Part shown: positions 24,756 through 32,103 of the stretch, in pieces
Position numbering within the stretch: position 1 is the stretch's first letter
Layout: each line of letters starts with the position of its first letter
Origin: VRUE01 sp963753245
GTDB taxonomy: Bacteria; Actinomycetota; Thermoleophilia; Solirubrobacterales; 70-9
DNA: 64,000 nucleotides
Reading direction: 5' to 3'
NCBI GenBank assembly: GCA_963753245.1
Contig: CAVWBK010000005.1
Span: forward strand, 62,001 to 126,000
Translations under genes and position numbers: made by a program
The notes under the pieces: model-generated
Told to the model about the DNA's origin: nothing
The model's input: only the letters and a program-made list of their open reading frames with translations
Databases searched by the model: none

Positions 24756-26015
24756 TCAAGCGCGCGGGCGCAGGCCGAGGCGCTCGGCGCATTCGGCAGC
24801 GGCCCCGAGGACCTCGGCGGCGCCCTGCACCTCACCGCCGCGCATCAGGACCCGGCCGCCGACAACCGTGGTGTCGATCACCGAGCCGCTGGCGGCGTAG
24901 ACGAGATCGGAATACAGCTCGCCGATGCCGAGCTCGGGGGCATCGCGCCGCAGGAGCAGGAAATCCGCCGGGGCACCTACCCGGAGCGGCGTCTGAGCGC
25001 CCCCGAGCAGGGCCGAATCGGCCCCGCAGGCGATCGACCAGGCCTCCGCGGCGCCCAGCACGCTGGCATCGTTGGCGGCGTGGCGCTGGATCAGGGCGAA
25101 CGCCTTCAGGTCGGCGAGCAGGTCAAGGGAGTCATTGGAACCGGCGCCGTCGGTCCCGAGTCCAACCGCGACCCCCGCCGCGCGGGCGCCGGGGTAGGGG
25201 AAGACGCCGCCGACCGCGAGCTTCATGTTGGCGACCGGATTGCTGACCACGGTCGCCCCCCGTTCGGCGATCAACTCCAACTCGGCGCGGTCGAGCCAAA
25301 CCCCATGGGCGAGCACGGTGCGTTCGCCGAGCGCGCCGAGGCTGTCGAGGTAGGCCGCCGGGCGCATGCCGTGGCGCTCCAGGCAGGCTTCGACCTCGGC
25401 GGCGGTCTCTGAGAGGTGGATCTGAAGCGCGACCCCGTGCTCGGCGGCGGTCTCTGCACTCCAGCGCAAAAGACCCTCGCTGACCGTGTAGATCGAGTGC
25501 GGCGAGAGCGCGCGATCGATCAGCGGGCTGAACTCCCCAAGCGCCTCGAGGTCGCCCAGGGCCCGCGCCTGCATCTGCTCGGTTTTGCCGTTGGCGTCAA
25601 AGAGCGGACCACCGATCGTCGCCCGCAGGCCGGCGTCCCGAGCCGCCCTGGCGCTCGCCTCGGGATGCCAGTACATATCCCAGAAGCGAGTCGTACCGGT
25701 GCGGATCATCTCGACGCAGGCCAGGCGGGCGCCCCAGTAGACATCCTCGGCCTCGAGCCTTGCCTCGATTGGCCAGATCTTCTCCTGCAGCCAGCGCATC
25801 AAGGGCAGCTCGCCGCCGTAACCGCGGAAGAGCGTCATCGCGGCATGGGTGTGGCCGTTGAGGAGCGCCACAACCAGCGGCGCTCCGCCCGCGTCGATCG
25901 TCTCATCGCCGGGCTCGGCGAGGACCTCGGGGCCGAGCGCGGCGATCTCGCCCTGCACGCAGCGCAGGGCGACGGTCTCACCGTCCAGACGGGCGTTGGT
26001 GACCGCGAGGCTCAT
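24756..26015 (-). CDS. mtaD: 5'-methylthioadenosine / S-adenosylhomocysteine deaminase
   Basis: The 419-residue cytoplasmic amidohydrolase has the metal ligands of the family. HxH is in VALLNGHTHAAMTLFRGYGG (about 55-60), then come His in GVALQIHLSETAAEVEACLE, His in RTVLAHGVWLDRAEL and Asp in GVAVGLGTDGAGSNDSLDLL. LQEKIWPIEA is typical of the MtaD branch. I set the start at ATG 26015, which overlaps the stop of the MTA phosphorylase-like gene (ATGA). An in-frame extension upstream would be antiparallel reading of that gene. The reaction converts MTA or SAH to inosyl derivatives, or acts on aminodeoxyfutalosine in menaquinone synthesis. Confidence 0.88.
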   Translation of the reverse strand: MSLAVTNARLDGETVALRCVQGEIAALGPEVLAEPGDETIDAGGAPLVVALLNGHTHAAMTLFRGYGGELPLMRWLQEKIWPIEARLEAEDVYWGARLACVEMIRTGTTRFWDMYWHPEASARAARDAGLRATIGGPLFDANGKTEQMQARALGDLEALGEFSPLIDRALSPHSIYTVSEGLLRWSAETAAEHGVALQIHLSETAAEVEACLERHGMRPAAYLDSLGALGERTVLAHGVWLDRAELELIAERGATVVSNPVANMKLAVGGVFPYPGARAAGVAVGLGTDGAGSNDSLDLLADLKAFALIQRHAANDASVLGAAEAWSIACGADSALLGGAQTPLRVGAPADFLLLRRDAPELGIGELYSDLVYAASGSVIDTTVVGGRVLMRGGEVQGAAEVLGAAAECAERLGLRPRA

Positions 26016-26686
26016 CGCGAGAGCTCCGCTAGGAGCCGATCGAGGACCGACTGCAGGCGCCCAGCGTTGGCCTCGCGGTCGGCTTCCAACTCGGCGACGC
26101 TGAGCGCTTGGGGGCCGATCCCGTTGGCGAGGTTGTCGACCATGCAGAGCGCCGCGTAGGGGAGGCCGAGCTCGGCGGCGATTACGCACTCCGAGGCGAT
26201 CGTCATCCCGACCAGGTCGGCGTGCGCCGCGATCATCCGGATCTCGGCCGGCGTCTCGAAGCGAGGCCCGAGCGTCTGCCAGTAAACGCCGGTGTCTCTA
26301 AGCGATGCGGCGGCCCGCGCCGAGCGCGCCGCGCCGAGCACACACTCGCGCCAGTGGCGCTCAAAGCCGGGCGCCGAATGGGCGCGTGCGTCGTTGAAGG
26401 TTGTGATCGCGAGCTGGGGGGCGATGAAATCATCGGGGCAGACCAGGGTGCCGACCCCGATCTCCTCCCTCAGCGAGCCGACCGAGCCGATCGCCAGGAC
26501 CCGATCACAGCCGGCCTCCAGCAGCGCCCGGAGATTCGCTGCGTGGTCGATCCGGTGGGGCAGCACATACTCGCCTGACCCGTGGCGCTGCAGGACGAAA
26601 GCGTCGTGAGCGGCGGCGCTGGCGGCGATCGGCTCGCCGCGGGCGCCGGTCGCGCTGCTGCCGAGAATTAGAGCCAAGCGTCCCAT
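26012..26686 (-). CDS. mtnP: MTA phosphorylase / purine nucleoside phosphorylase family
   Basis: The 224-residue protein belongs to the PNP/UDP phosphorylase fold. VLAIGSVGSLREEIGVGTLV is the phosphate and ribose region. YWQTLGPRFETPAEIRMIAA matches the substrate loop of MTAP enzymes. LVGMTIASECVIAAELGLPY corresponds to the VGMT...E signature, and VDNLANG follows. It is slightly shorter than typical MTAP (about 260-290). Its stop overlaps the mtaD start, so phosphorolysis and deamination of methylthioadenosine or related nucleosides are coupled. Symbol and substrate are inferred from family and neighbour. Confidence 0.8.
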   Translation of the reverse strand: MGRLALILGSSATGARGEPIAASAAAHDAFVLQRHGSGEYVLPHRIDHAANLRALLEAGCDRVLAIGSVGSLREEIGVGTLVCPDDFIAPQLAITTFNDARAHSAPGFERHWRECVLGAARSARAAASLRDTGVYWQTLGPRFETPAEIRMIAAHADLVGMTIASECVIAAELGLPYAALCMVDNLANGIGPQALSVAELEADREANAGRLQSVLDRLLAELSR

Positions 26687-26732
26687 CGCTCGCGATCCTA
26701 AGGGGGTCGCGCACTTCGCCTATGGTGAGCGC

Positions 26733-27242
26733 ATGGCCGATCGCCCCTCGGGACGTGAGGAGACGGAGGATGTGCGTCTTGATCGCAATCTTGGCGAGCT
26801 CCTGCAGGAGCTGCGCGTCGCCCTGCCGGGCGTCCAGGTCCTCTTCGCCTTCCTGCTCGCCGTGCCCTTCCAGCAGCATTTCACGCAGATCTCTGCGTTT
26901 GAGAAAAAGATCTATTTCGCGACCCTGCTCTGCACCGCGGTCTCGGCGGCCCTACTGATCGCACCGACCGCATACCACCGGCTCACCTTTCATCTCCAGG
27001 GCAAGCACCAGCTGGTCTTCCTCGCCAACCGCCTGGCGATCGCCGGCCTTGGCTTTCTCGCCTTGGCGATGACCGGCGCCCTGATGCTGATCAGCGATGT
27101 CCTCTACGGGAGCGTCGCGACGATCCTGGTCGGGATCGGCGCGGCCTCGATGTTCAGCGGGCTCTGGTACCTGTTGCCGCTGCGCCGCCGGGTCAACCTC
27201 TCGAGATCTGGGTCGCGCGCCGATCTGCGGCGAGACCTCTGA
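26733..27242 (+). CDS. DUF6328 family membrane protein
   Basis: The 169-residue protein has an acidic, helical N-terminus leading to the family signature LGELLQELRVALPGVQVLFA, with FLLAVPFQQHF next. Four membrane helices follow, up to about residue 150 (LAIAGLGFLALAMTGALMLI; ATILVGIGAASMFSGLWYLL). The function is unknown. It diverges from mtnP with 46 bp between starts. It overlaps the HD-domain gene by 50 bp at the 3' ends. Confidence 0.82.
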   Translation: MADRPSGREETEDVRLDRNLGELLQELRVALPGVQVLFAFLLAVPFQQHFTQISAFEKKIYFATLLCTAVSAALLIAPTAYHRLTFHLQGKHQLVFLANRLAIAGLGFLALAMTGALMLISDVLYGSVATILVGIGAASMFSGLWYLLPLRRRVNLSRSGSRADLRRDL

Positions 27243-27819
27243 GCTGCTCGGAGAGGTTCTCTGAGAGCGCCCGGATCGCCGGACTCTCGCCCTCGTTTTT
27301 GTGCAACATCTCAAGGTCCCGTTCCCAGATCGTGATCTTCTCATCGAGGGGCACCTTGAGCTCGGCTTCGATCCCCTCCTCGCCGTCTTTCTCATAGGCG
27401 CTTCGCAGCATCCGCACATTGGTCAGCTTGTCGGCGGCATAGATCGCGATCGCCTCCTCTCCGGCGGCCTCGACTCGGCCGCGGTGCTCACGCTTTCGCC
27501 GCGAGTAGGGATCGATCGATTCATCATCGGTCAGCGCTGCAACAATCTCGGCGACCCGATCGCCGCAGCGCCGGCGCACGTCAGACACTTCCAGCTCGCT
27601 GTCCTCGACCACGTCGTGCAGCAGGGCGGCGGCCAGCACCTCCTCGGCGGAGAGGTGCTCGCTGAGCACTTCGGCGACGGTGACCGGGTGGTCGATGTAG
27701 GGCCGCCCACCACTGGCGTTGCGGGTCTGGCCGGCATGCGCTTCGCGGGCCATCTCAAGCGCCGCTCGGATCAGATCCGAGCGCCCAGCCGCAGCTTCAA
27801 TGCCTGGCGACGTGGACAT
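27193..27819 (-). CDS. HD-domain phosphohydrolase (RelA/SpoT-like HD)
   Basis: The 208-residue protein carries an HD_4-type domain: AREAHAGQTRNASGGRPYID (first His), HPVTVAEVLSEHL, AAALLHDVVEDSELEVSDVR (the HD pair) and AIYAADKLTNVRML near the end of the domain. There is no synthetase or TGS domain, so it resembles a small stand-alone ppGpp or nucleotide hydrolase (MESH1-like). The C-terminal 50 residues are helical. ATG at 27819 is preferred to one eight codons earlier. A role in stringent-response control is plausible but not shown. Confidence 0.82.
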   Translation of the reverse strand: MSTSPGIEAAAGRSDLIRAALEMAREAHAGQTRNASGGRPYIDHPVTVAEVLSEHLSAEEVLAAALLHDVVEDSELEVSDVRRRCGDRVAEIVAALTDDESIDPYSRRKREHRGRVEAAGEEAIAIYAADKLTNVRMLRSAYEKDGEEGIEAELKVPLDEKITIWERDLEMLHKNEGESPAIRALSENLSEQLRGLAADRRATQISRG

Positions 27820-27852
27820 AGGGTGCCCAGGGTAACCCGGCAAGGCTCCGGT

Positions 27853-28752
27853 TCAGGCCGTGGCGATTGCCGGGGCTGGAACTGCCAACCCCGCACCGGG
27901 TTCGAACTCCGCCCCCTCACACCCCAGCTCGACCGCCCCCTCGGGCCCGCCCAGGTCCGCCCAGCGCTGGCGCGCTTCGCTTCCCAGCAGGTCGAGCCGC
28001 TCATCGTTGTGCAGCGGGTCGTGGTGAAAGAGGACCGTGCGCTCGGCGCCGCTGCGCCTGGCAAAGGAGAGGGTGTGGGAGAGGGCCGAGTGGCCCCACC
28101 CCACATGCGCGGGGTACTCGGCGTCGGCGTATTGACCGTCATGGATCAGAAGCGAAGCGTCGCGAGCGAGCTCAAAGCCAGAGATCCAGTCCTCTCCGAG
28201 GTTGTCGAGGTCGGCGCCGAGCGCTGGCTCGTGATCGGGGATGTAGGCGAGTGAGCTCGGACCGTCATCGATCCGGTAACCGAGGGTCGGGCCGCGGTGG
28301 GTGACCGAGGCGGCGCGAACCCGCGCTGGTCCGATCTCCCACTCGGTCTCAGGGCAATGGCGAAACGAGACGTCGCAGGGTAGCTCGCGCACCTCGACCG
28401 GGGAAAGCGGGGCCGATATGTAGCGCGCGATCCGGTCCCGCAGGGAGGCCTCCGGGGAGGCCGGCCCCCAGATCACGATCTCGGTCTGCGGGCGGAAGGC
28501 TGGGGCGAAGAAGACCAGACCCTGGATATGGTCGAGGTGCAGGTGGGTGAGGAGAATGTGAAGGCGGGTGGGCTCGGGGCCGCAGTCGAGCCCGAGATTG
28601 CGGATCCCGGTGCCTGCATCGAGCGCCAGCAGCGAGCCATCGGAGAGGGTCACCCCCACGCAGGAGGTGTTGCCGCCGTAGCGGATCGTCTCCGGTCCTG
28701 GGGAGGGGATCGAGCCGCGGGTACCCCAGAGCTTGACCTTCATCTGCCCCAT
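27853..28752 (-). CDS. MBL-fold metal hydrolase
   Basis: The 299-residue protein opens with MKVKLWGTRGSIPSPGPETI (from residue 4) and RYGGNTSCV. It contains the metal-binding motif HILLTHLHLDHIQGL (HxHxDH), LIHDGQYADAEY and a final VLFHHDPLHNDERLD. This is the branch that groups with cyclic-nucleotide phosphodiesterase and RNase Z-like hydrolases and often accompanies sensor proteins. The ATG at 28752 overlaps the stop of the PAS protein gene (TGATG), so the two are translationally coupled. The substrate is unknown. Confidence 0.85.
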   Translation of the reverse strand: MGQMKVKLWGTRGSIPSPGPETIRYGGNTSCVGVTLSDGSLLALDAGTGIRNLGLDCGPEPTRLHILLTHLHLDHIQGLVFFAPAFRPQTEIVIWGPASPEASLRDRIARYISAPLSPVEVRELPCDVSFRHCPETEWEIGPARVRAASVTHRGPTLGYRIDDGPSSLAYIPDHEPALGADLDNLGEDWISGFELARDASLLIHDGQYADAEYPAHVGWGHSALSHTLSFARRSGAERTVLFHHDPLHNDERLDLLGSEARQRWADLGGPEGAVELGCEGAEFEPGAGLAVPAPAIATA

Positions 28753-29168
28753 CAGGTCCCGCCTCCGTTGTTTGAGGCGCAGGGCCAAAAGACCGCGATC
28801 GCACCCTGTGAACCGTGGGCTGTGAGGATCGGGAAGGCCGAGGCCTCGATCCTGTGGCGGGCTCCATCGGCGGAGCGGATCTCAAAGTCGGCGTGAGCGG
28901 GCCGGCCGTTGCGCACGGCGACGACGAGCGGCAGCTCGTCATAGGGGATCGGCTCCCCGGCGTCATCAAAGGGCCCAAAGAGTGACCCCCACTCCTTCGG
29001 GCCGACGGTGCCGAGCTCCTCATAGCGTTTGCCCAACAGCGCCCCGGCAGCCTCGTTGTAGAAGACGAGGACGCCGCCCTCATCGACGAGGAAGGCCGGG
29101 GTCGAGAGCGCCGTCATCAGATTGCGAGCGAGAATCAGCTCGAGAGGCCTTTGCGTCACAGATGACAC
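28752..29168 (-). CDS. single PAS-domain protein
   Basis: The 138-residue protein is essentially one PAS domain: ILARNLMTALSTPAFLVDEG, FYNEAAGALLGKRYEELG, then FEIRSADGARHRIEASAFPI and GAIAVFW at the end. It has no output domain. It starts at GTG 29168. Translational coupling to the MBL hydrolase suggests the PAS protein senses a signal for, or binds to, that enzyme (inference). Confidence 0.82.
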   Translation of the reverse strand: MSSVTQRPLELILARNLMTALSTPAFLVDEGGVLVFYNEAAGALLGKRYEELGTVGPKEWGSLFGPFDDAGEPIPYDELPLVVAVRNGRPAHADFEIRSADGARHRIEASAFPILTAHGSQGAIAVFWPCASNNGGGT

Positions 29169-29369
29169 TTTAGTCGTGTGTTTTCGGCATGGTCATCGGT
29201 GGGCGGGAAAGGCCCGGTTTTTCCCGCAGCCAACCTTCCTGCGCCACAGGGGGCGACTGAGTGACATTGATCACATTTGACCGATCCTCGCATCGCCGGT
29301 CGTCGGCTACCCGCCGACAGTTAGGGTCGAACCGAGACCGCCGAAACGAACTCGAGAAGGGATGACCGG

Positions 29370-29615
29370 ATGGGACTCGATCAGAGCAAGATGGGAAATG
29401 TTGTGGCAAAACAGATGGAAGCGCTTGAAGCCGACTATGGCGATGACTGCGAGATTGGCGATGTCTGCACGATCGTCGAGGTCCTCGGTCCGCATGGCTC
29501 ACACCTGCGGGTGCGCAGCAGCGACATGCGCCCCCACATCACGATCGGTCTGCTGCGCGCCTCGGAGGGGATGTTCCTCGGCGGTCTGCGTCCCGGTGCG
29601 GCGGGGGAGGAGTAG
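29370..29615 (+). CDS. small hypothetical protein
   Basis: The 81-residue soluble protein (MGLDQSKMGNVVAKQMEALE at the start) has alternating strands in the middle (CEIGDVCTIVEVLGPHGSHL and RVRSSDMRPHITIGLLRASE). GAAGGGA precedes ATG 29370. It is divergent from the PAS gene, with about 200 bp of spacer (29169-29369) in which I see no other feature. No family is recognised, though good codon use and ribosome binding site support it as real. Confidence 0.65.
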   Translation: MGLDQSKMGNVVAKQMEALEADYGDDCEIGDVCTIVEVLGPHGSHLRVRSSDMRPHITIGLLRASEGMFLGGLRPGAAGEE

Positions 29616-29620
29616 GGCAT

Positions 29621-30136
29621 CTAGCCGCCGGCCGCTTCGCCGTTTGGTTTCAGCGCGTGCCACTGGGCCCCGAAGGAGGAGTAGCGATTGCCGCTTGTAT
29701 CGCCGGGCTTCTTGTCGGCGACGTAGGTGTAGAGCGGGTGCCCGGCGTAGGTGACCTGGGCGGCGCCGTCTTTGCGCACGCTCGTGCCCAGCTTTGCGGC
29801 ACCGGCGCCTTCGCCCGCCTGCGGCTTGCCTTTGCTCAGCAGTGCTGGCCAGACCTTTTCGCAGCTGCCATAGCAACTCGAGACCGTGCCCTTGTCCGCT
29901 TGGAAGGCATAGAGGGTGTGGCCCTTGGATTCGACGATCACCCGGCCCAGTTTTGGCGTTGAGCCGGCCGAGATGACCGCTCCGGTGGGCGCCCCGGCGA
30001 CCGGCGGGGCGGGGGTGGTCGGGACCGAGGCGCCGGACCCCTTTGTGTCGGTGCTCGCCGAGTTGCCCGAACCGCAGCCAGCGATCACCAGGGCCAGGCC
30101 GGCGAGCAGCGCCAACGCCCCCCGGCCTCGGCTCAC
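29621..30136 (-). CDS. secreted repeat lipoprotein (COG4315 type)
   Basis: The 171-residue protein has a lipoprotein signal (LALLAGLALVIAGCGSG, Cys near 21) and a Ser/Thr/Pro linker. Two copies of the secreted repeat PF03640 type follow: VESKGHTLYAFQADKGTVSS with CYGSCEKVWPALL, and VTYAGHPLYTYVADKKPGDT with a terminal WHALKPNG. The GTG start overlaps the anti-sigma stop by 4 bp, which makes it the third gene of the ECF sigma operon. The family is extracytoplasmic and of unknown function; the context suggests an envelope-stress output. Confidence 0.88.
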   Translation of the reverse strand: MSRGRGALALLAGLALVIAGCGSGNSASTDTKGSGASVPTTPAPPVAGAPTGAVISAGSTPKLGRVIVESKGHTLYAFQADKGTVSSCYGSCEKVWPALLSKGKPQAGEGAGAAKLGTSVRKDGAAQVTYAGHPLYTYVADKKPGDTSGNRYSSFGAQWHALKPNGEAAGG

Positions 30137-30834
30137 TGGCGCTGCTCCGCGCCTGCTTTCGATGAAGCTTCCGATTCAGCGGAGGTCAGCTTCGCCTCGT
30201 AGGTGCGGTTGCCGACGCGGACCTCGAGCGCTTCGGTCTTTGAGAGGTCCAGGGCGGAGCTGAGGATCGGGTAATGGCCGTCCCCCCAGCGATAGCGGAA
30301 GGTCCCGGCCGAGAGCAGCTTGCCATCGGGCCGGCGCAGATAGACCCGGCAGAGGGTTCCCGAGCTGACCCCGCTGACGTACATGTGGATTTCGGTCCCG
30401 AACGCGTTGGGAATCAGCTTGGCTGAGATCTCGGTTCCCTTGGGCAGCGAGCTGAAGCTGACCTGCTGTTCGGGGCCCGGTGTGGAGGCGGCGCTGAAGA
30501 CGAAGATCACGAGTAGCGCCGCGAGCGCGGCGCTGGCGCCACCGAGGGCGAGGCTGAAGCTCAGCCGTCGCCGCTGGCGGGTCTGGCGCTCGTGCCCGAT
30601 CGCGGCGGAGACGCGGCCGGCCAGCGCCGCGGGCAACGCCGGCGTCGTGTCGAAGCGGGCCGGGTCAGCAAGCGACATCGGGTGGATCAGCGCTCCCAGC
30701 TGCTGCAGCTCGGCGCTGCAGCTCGGGCAGCCCTCGAGGTGGGCCTCGAGCCTGACCCGGTCCTCGCCCTCGAGTGCACCGAGCGCATAGGCGCCCAGCG
30801 ACTCGCGCCATTCGCGACAGCTTTCAGCCTTCAT
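30133..30834 (-). CDS. anti-sigma factor with zinc-finger domain
   Basis: The 233-residue protein starts MKAESCREWRESLGAYALGA and contains the zf-HC2 anti-sigma motif LEAHLEGCPSCSAELQQLGA (His-x3-Cys-x2-Cys). A single membrane helix follows at about residues 100-122 (LGGASAALAALLVIFVFSA) and then an extracytoplasmic anti-sigma-K-like domain of about 110 residues. The ATG lies inside the last 11 bp of the sigma factor gene. It should hold the ECF sigma factor inactive at the membrane until a signal releases it. Confidence 0.9.
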   Translation of the reverse strand: MKAESCREWRESLGAYALGALEGEDRVRLEAHLEGCPSCSAELQQLGALIHPMSLADPARFDTTPALPAALAGRVSAAIGHERQTRQRRRLSFSLALGGASAALAALLVIFVFSAASTPGPEQQVSFSSLPKGTEISAKLIPNAFGTEIHMYVSGVSSGTLCRVYLRRPDGKLLSAGTFRYRWGDGHYPILSSALDLSKTEALEVRVGNRTYEAKLTSAESEASSKAGAEQRQ

Positions 30835-31333
30835 AACCGATCTCCTCGAGCGTGATCCGCAGGGCCCGCAGCGCATAGTAGACGCGGCTCTTCACCGTCC
30901 CGACCGGGATTCCCAGTTCCTCGGCAACCTCGCCATAGGGGCGGCCGCGGTAGTAGGTCTCGACCAAAATCCGGCGGTGCTGGTCGCCGATCCGGCGCAT
31001 CGCCTCCTCGACCTGCCAGGCGAGCAGCGTCTGCTCAAACGGTTCCACCGATGGCTCGGTTTGGCTCTCGGCGACCGAGGGTCGCGCCGCACGCGCCCGG
31101 CCGAGGTCGATCACGACATTGCGCAGGATCGCGAACAGCCAGGTTCGCAGCGAGCCGATCTGGGGGTCAAAGCGCTTGCCCGCTCGCCAGGCGCGCAGGA
31201 AGGTCTCTTGCACGGCCTCTTCGGCGAGGCCGGTATCGCCCAGGGAACGGGTGGCGAAGCCGTAAAGCTCGCCGGCGTGGGCGGCGTAGGCCTCGCGGAC
31301 GTCGCGCTCTCGGGTTAAAGCACCAGCCGGCAT
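30824..31333 (-). CDS. ECF RNA polymerase sigma factor
   Basis: The 169-residue protein has sigma region 2 (LAEEAVQETFLRAWRAGKRF and GSLRTWLFAILRNVVIDLGR) and region 4 (EEAMRRIGDQHRRILVETYY, then YGEVAEELGIPVGTVKSRVY). The region order and the SigK/SigL-like linker fit an anti-sigma-controlled ECF factor. It is the first gene of a three-gene operon with its anti-sigma factor and a secreted lipoprotein. The start at ATG 31333 follows AAAGC without a strong ribosome binding site. Confidence 0.92.
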   Translation of the reverse strand: MPAGALTRERDVREAYAAHAGELYGFATRSLGDTGLAEEAVQETFLRAWRAGKRFDPQIGSLRTWLFAILRNVVIDLGRARAARPSVAESQTEPSVEPFEQTLLAWQVEEAMRRIGDQHRRILVETYYRGRPYGEVAEELGIPVGTVKSRVYYALRALRITLEEIGYEG

Positions 31334-31378
31334 ACGTCTCGATGTACGCGACGCATGCCGACTGGGTTCAAGTCACGC

Positions 31379-31522
31379 CTACAGTTTCCCGATCTTGAAG
31401 ATTTTGGTACCGCAGTCGGGGCACGTGCCTTGGATCGCTGGGCGACCGTTCTTCATGGTCACCTGTTTGGCGTCTTTGATCTCGACCTTCTTACGCTCTT
31501 TGACGCAGTAGCCCTCGGGCAT
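31379..31522 (-). CDS. 47-residue DUF5679-type zinc protein
   Basis: The protein MPEGYCVKERKKVEIKDAKQ continues with VTMKNGRPAIQGTCPDCGTK and IFKIGKL. The single Cys followed by a CxxC and a basic middle is the DUF5679 pattern, a small zinc-ribbon-like protein common in actinobacteria. GGAGAG lies 6-11 bases upstream of the ATG at 31522. It stands alone between the ECF operon and a coiled-coil protein gene. The function is unknown. Confidence 0.8.
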   Translation of the reverse strand: MPEGYCVKERKKVEIKDAKQVTMKNGRPAIQGTCPDCGTKIFKIGKL

Positions 31523-31671
31523 CGGAGGCTCTCCTTTCGCTGCCGCTGGCGGCAAAGCTCGCGATCGCTCGCGAGGTGGATTGAGGCGAATGTAACGGAG
31601 GACGGGGACGACGTGGGCATTTCACGTGCGATTTCGCACAAGTGCCCGAGCTTCGCGTTCGCGGCTCGCGC

Positions 31672-32034
31672 CTATTTTCCGGGCGGCTTGGCGGTTTGCA
31701 CCGGCGCTTCGGAGCTTTCACCGGGCGTCTTGGCGGATCCTGAGCCTTCCGTGGCGGCGGCTTCGCTGCGCAGGCTGGCGATTTCTGACTGCAGCTGGGA
31801 GAGCTCTGTCTGCAAGGACTCGGTGGAGGTACCGATGCCGCCGGTTTCGACCCGTTCTTCGAGCGCCTTGATTTCAGCGCTGCTGGCGCTGTTGTCGGCG
31901 GCCTCGATCGCCAGGTAGATCCCGGCGCCGGCGCCGCCGATCGCGATCGCGAGCAGGACAAGGAACACACGCGTGCGCATGCGGAGCTTGCGCTCCACCT
32001 CGCCGATCCATGCCCGCAAGCCGTCGAGCGACAT
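31672..32034 (-). CDS. membrane-anchored coiled-coil protein
   Basis: The 120-residue protein has a basic start (RAWIGEVERKLRMRTR), one membrane helix (VFLVLLAIAIGGAGAGIYLA, about residues 22-42) and an extracytoplasmic coiled coil (SAEIKALEERVETGG; LQTELSQLQSEIASLRSEAA). A Pro/Ser/Thr tail ends it. No family is recognised. It is divergent from the thiolase gene with 69 bp between. The region 31523-31671 shows no other feature. Confidence 0.7.
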   Translation of the reverse strand: MSLDGLRAWIGEVERKLRMRTRVFLVLLAIAIGGAGAGIYLAIEAADNSASSAEIKALEERVETGGIGTSTESLQTELSQLQSEIASLRSEAAATEGSGSAKTPGESSEAPVQTAKPPGK

Positions 32035-32103
32035 CGTCGCAACGTTAATCCACTACCCTGCGGCCCGCACTTTCGCCACCCAGCCCGCAAGGAGATACCC
32101 CCG

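Noticed and set aside
27890..27915. GGTTCGAACTCC resembling a tRNA T-loop
   Set aside because: It lies within the MBL hydrolase coding sequence and no cloverleaf can be folded.
31360..31380. GGGTTCAAGTC resembling a tRNA T-loop
   Set aside because: Only a 4-bp stem forms and the loop phase is wrong; no acceptor stem is found.
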